From NCBI RefSeq assembly GCF_011516945.1, contig NZ_WOTH01000020.1, positions 1 to 51,759 of the forward strand: a stretch of DNA of 51,759 bases, read 5' to 3'. Made by a program: the position numbers and the translations under genes. Numbering within the stretch: the stretch's first letter is position 1; every line of letters begins with the position of its first letter. Positions 49,373 through 51,759 of this stretch are shown here, in pieces. The notes beneath the pieces were generated by a model. That model ran no database searches, was not told the origin of the DNA, and saw nothing but the letters and a program-made list of their open reading frames with translations. The DNA comes from Acetobacter estunensis (GTDB lineage: Bacteria > Pseudomonadota > Alphaproteobacteria > Acetobacterales > Acetobacteraceae).

Positions 49373-50283
49373 ATATGTACATTTTTGTTGTTGTTTTTTT
49401 AGTTTTAATATTTATTTCTGTCCATAATGTTTGCGCAAATATTAAAAAAAGAAATAATATAAAGAATAGAGTGTTGAGTTTTTATCGATTTGATGTTGAT
49501 GTTTCTGCATCTGATTCTGTAAAAAGCGGTGTAATTTTAAATACGTTTTTATTTATTGGTGAGTATATTATAAATTTCCATTTGTTTCCGAAAGATATTA
49601 TTTATGGTATTAAAAAGAAAGATATTTATAAGTATGATGTTGATGTAAGGATTTTAGTTGGTAGTAAGTTCGGGTGTTCAGTTTCATTTTTTTTGTTTAG
49701 TTTATTATTTTCACAAAATATAACCAGTAATTATATTTTTGAGAAGATATTTACTGCGGTATTCCTGTGGTTTGGTTTTATTGTTCCAAATATTTATTTA
49801 GATCAACGTTACGCTATTTATTTAAGATCTGTGGAAATGGGGATGGGTGATGCATTGGATATTTTTTTAGTCTGTGCAGAGTCTGGTTTGGCCATGGAAC
49901 CCAGCATGGAGCGCGTTTCTTCAGAAATGAAATCCTTAAATCCAAATGTAGCTAAAGAATTTCGTAAAACAGTTGATGAAATGAGGGTTAATTCCGATCA
50001 GATGCAGGCGATTGAAGCATTGGGAAAACGAACAGGAATCCCGGCATTGGAACGACTAAGCGCTGCTCTCTCCCAAAGTTTGGAAACGGGAACACCTCTC
50101 GCGTCGGTTCTAAGGATTTTGGTTTCTGAAATACGAGAAGAAAAGCTAACAAATTTTGAAGCAAGAGCTGCTAAGCTTTCTGTCATCTTAACATTTCCTA
50201 TGATAATCTTTCTTTTACCATGTATGTTTATTATTGTTGCAGGTCCAGCTATTGTGAATGTAATGAGTATTTTAAAAAAATAA
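49369..50283 (+). CDS. tadC: Flp pilus inner-membrane platform protein TadC
   Basis: 304 residues, also GspF-type. Membrane helices lie at the start, the middle (about 100-145) and the end. The cytoplasmic domain has MGDALDIFLVCAESGLAMEP, the FRKTVDEMRVNSDQMQAIEA helix and LSQSLETGTPLASVLRIL. The first half is very AT-rich (12 G/C of 60 in 49441-49500), while the second half is nearer balanced, so composition changes inside the gene. Confidence 0.92.
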   Translation: MNMYIFVVVFLVLIFISVHNVCANIKKRNNIKNRVLSFYRFDVDVSASDSVKSGVILNTFLFIGEYIINFHLFPKDIIYGIKKKDIYKYDVDVRILVGSKFGCSVSFFLFSLLFSQNITSNYIFEKIFTAVFLWFGFIVPNIYLDQRYAIYLRSVEMGMGDALDIFLVCAESGLAMEPSMERVSSEMKSLNPNVAKEFRKTVDEMRVNSDQMQAIEALGKRTGIPALERLSAALSQSLETGTPLASVLRILVSEIREEKLTNFEARAAKLSVILTFPMIIFLLPCMFIIVAGPAIVNVMSILKK

Positions 50284-50294
50284 GGTGGTGTGAT

Positions 50295-51038
50295 TTGTTT
50301 TTTTATATACTTTTTATGGTGATTTCTGTGTTGATTTCTGGATGTTCTGCGCAGCAGGACTTCTCAGAAAAAGATTTAGACGTGATTGATGCTCAGTTGG
50401 CCAGTGGGGCAACGGAGAATGCGATGTATGAGTTGAATGACTTATATCATCGCTACCCGAGAAATTATGAAATAATTATGCGTGAGGCTGCTGCGAATTC
50501 AATGCTGCAACGGCAAGATGCGGCAATTTCTCTTTATAAAGAAGCGTTATCTATTCGTCCCGAATCGAAAGAAGCATGGGTGGGATTAGCTCGTATTTAC
50601 ATAAACAAAGATCCGTCCAGATCGCAGAAGATTCTAGAAAAAATAACTGCGTTTTATCCTAACGACGTGCACGTTATGAATGATTATGGTATTTCATTAG
50701 ATTTGAACGGAAAATGTTCCGAAGCGCAGGAGGTTTATCGAAAAGCTATTTCGTTAGATCCGACGCAAATATCTCCAGAAATTAATTTGGCTCTATCTCT
50801 TGCACTGTCTGGGGATGCAAAAACAGGACTTTCTGTCATTAAACCATATGCAATGGCACAAGATGCCACGTCAAAAGTGCAGGAAGATTATGCTGCGGTA
50901 TTGGTTGCTAATGGTCGACTTTCAGAAGCCGAGGCGATTTTGTACAAATATATTCCAGATAAAAAAGTTAATGAGCACATGAAAAAATTGAAGGAAATAT
51001 GGGGATACAAAAATGCAAAAGTTATATTTTTGCATTAA
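50295..51038 (+). CDS. tadD: Flp pilus TPR lipoprotein TadD
   Basis: 247 residues from TTG 50295 with AAGGTGG upstream. The signal sequence ends in a lipobox (VLISGC). Several tetratricopeptide repeats follow (AISLYKEALSIRPESKEAWV, EAQEVYRKAISLDPTQISPE, RLSEAEAILYKYIPDKK). TadD is a periplasm-facing outer-membrane lipoprotein needed for pilus assembly. An alternative ATG at 50316 would shorten the signal peptide. Last tad gene in view; about 42% G+C in a counted 60-base segment. Confidence 0.88.
   Translation: MFFYILFMVISVLISGCSAQQDFSEKDLDVIDAQLASGATENAMYELNDLYHRYPRNYEIIMREAAANSMLQRQDAAISLYKEALSIRPESKEAWVGLARIYINKDPSRSQKILEKITAFYPNDVHVMNDYGISLDLNGKCSEAQEVYRKAISLDPTQISPEINLALSLALSGDAKTGLSVIKPYAMAQDATSKVQEDYAAVLVANGRLSEAEAILYKYIPDKKVNEHMKKLKEIWGYKNAKVIFLH
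51012..51036 (+). terminator. AT-rich hairpin across the tadD stop
   Basis: AATGCAAAA (51012-51020) and TTTTGCATT (51028-51036) form a perfect 9-bp stem with a 7-base loop that includes the first base of the stop codon. No T-run follows. A second, weaker hairpin ATCAAG/CTTGAT at 51086-51103 is followed by GATTTT. Either could end the tad message. Confidence 0.35.
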
Positions 51039-51229
51039 ATACTATTAAGTTGTTTAAAGAAAGTTTTGAATGATATTCAATGGAAATCAAGGTTCTTCTT
51101 GATGATTTTGAGCAGCTTTATTTTTTATACTATAGTTGTGAGTGGGAATTATGATTGTATAATATAATATTAAATATGTATAAATAAAATAATAATTTTA
51201 GAAATTATGGAATTTTCATTTAATATACG
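51039..51229. other. AT-rich gap between tadD and the transglycosylase gene
   Basis: 191 bases of AT-rich sequence (ATAATATAATATTAAATATG-like) between convergent genes. Apart from the hairpin at 51086-51103, no gene or clear signal was seen. Confidence 0.7.
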
Positions 51230-51757
51230 CTATTTCGTAGTAGATATTCCGGAAAATAACTGCATAGCTTTTCGAGTAACTTGCTTCTGGTAAGCATTGT
51301 TCAGACTCGGCGTATGAGAATGATAATTGCCGATTGCCTGCATCAGGTCACCATGCGTCTCATTCATATAGGTCCGTAGGATCATCGCCGAAGCAGCGAT
51401 ATTGAAACAGCCGTCTGACACGAGGCGTGCTGCTGTCTGCACGGCGGGCATATGTGTGATCTGGGAAATTGTGGTGATCCATTGCGTGTTAATTTGCATG
51501 AGTCCGAGATCATCCGTGCCGTTGGCGTTACGGTGGACGAGGCCGATCGCTCCTCGTTCAACTTCCCATATTGCGGGAAGCACTCGTGGCGGTATGTCGT
51601 AACGGATGGCGGCGGCAAGCATGCAGGCAAGAAGGGGAGCGGGCATGTAGGTGGAGGGATCGAAGAACCCTTGATTGATGTGCTTGGCCGGTAATTTCTG
51701 GGTTTTGGCGATTTGATTGACGGTTTTTGCGATGGCGTCCAGTCTGCGTTTTGAGCA
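51230..51757 (-). CDS. Lytic transglycosylase (SLT domain), probably 5'-truncated by window edge
   Basis: The SLT-like domain spans MLAAAIRYDIPPRVLPAIWE, with the catalytic Glu in AIWEVERG, then the NGTDDLGLMQIN motif and MQAIGNYHSH near the C-terminus. This matches IagB/VirB1-type small peptidoglycan hydrolases that open the wall for secretion or pilus systems. An ATG at 51646 gives 138 residues but has no ribosome site, and the frame stays open without a stop to the window end (adding KHINQGFFDPSTYMPAP and more), so the real start is probably outside. It is convergent with the tad operon. Composition is normal for the genome again. Whether it serves the pilus is inference. Confidence 0.75.
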   Translation of the reverse strand, partial: CSKRRLDAIAKTVNQIAKTQKLPAKHINQGFFDPSTYMPAPLLACMLAAAIRYDIPPRVLPAIWEVERGAIGLVHRNANGTDDLGLMQINTQWITTISQITHMPAVQTAARLVSDGCFNIAASAMILRTYMNETHGDLMQAIGNYHSHTPSLNNAYQKQVTRKAMQLFSGISTTK

Positions 51758-51759
51758 GA

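Overview
The window looks like a chromosomal segment of an acetic acid bacterium (Acetobacteraceae, Alphaproteobacteria). The reasons are a mostly GC-rich, densely packed coding style; hopanoid biosynthesis (hpnH) divergent from dxs; the alphaproteobacterial order pcm-tolC-popZ-valS; a dihydroxyacetone kinase; and a Caulobacter-type tad/cpa pilus locus. The genus cannot be fixed from sequence reading alone.

Left part (1-10.9 kb): the 5' end of dxs (minus) faces hpnH (plus), linking isoprenoid supply to hopanoid side-chain extension. A CorC/HlyC-type membrane protein follows, then ccmAB (cytochrome c maturation, minus), acnA (aconitase, plus), a two-gene polar amino-acid ABC importer whose binding protein is fused to the permease, and a LysR regulator.

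10.9-20.2 kb: a leftward three-gene unit of unknown function, consisting of a membrane-anchored ClpB-like AAA+ ATPase between two single-span envelope proteins. Divergent from it runs the translation/transcription operon rimP-nusA-ylxR/L7Ae-infB-rbfA, closed by a strong terminator pair shared with convergent glyS.

20.2-35.7 kb: glyQS (minus); dhaKL and a YbaK-type deacylase (plus); then a long leftward block pcm-tolC-popZ-valS-msrA. PopZ here has a long Pro/Glu-rich linker. A tRNA-Cys(GCA), glucokinase, a short-chain dehydrogenase and a divergent GNAT-like protein follow.

35.8-42.4 kb: an envelope efflux/copper region, with FUSC permease, DUF1656 small protein and HlyD-type adaptor (an AaeBXA-like trio), then a small secreted Cys/His-rich protein, CopA multicopper oxidase and CopB.

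42.5-51.0 kb: a contiguous tad/Flp pilus operon (flp, cpaA, cpaB, cpaC, short cpaD-like lipoprotein, cpaE, cpaF, tadB, tadC, tadD). Base composition falls steadily along it, from about 58% GC near cpaA to about 20% in tadB/tadC, and then recovers. No TadE/F/G pseudopilins are visible. A convergent lytic transglycosylase gene runs off the right edge.

No CRISPR array, insertion sequence, rRNA or phage gene was seen. The best candidates for something undescribed are the AAA+ three-gene unit, the compositional gradient across the pilus operon, and several leader hairpins (msrA, rimP, acnA).
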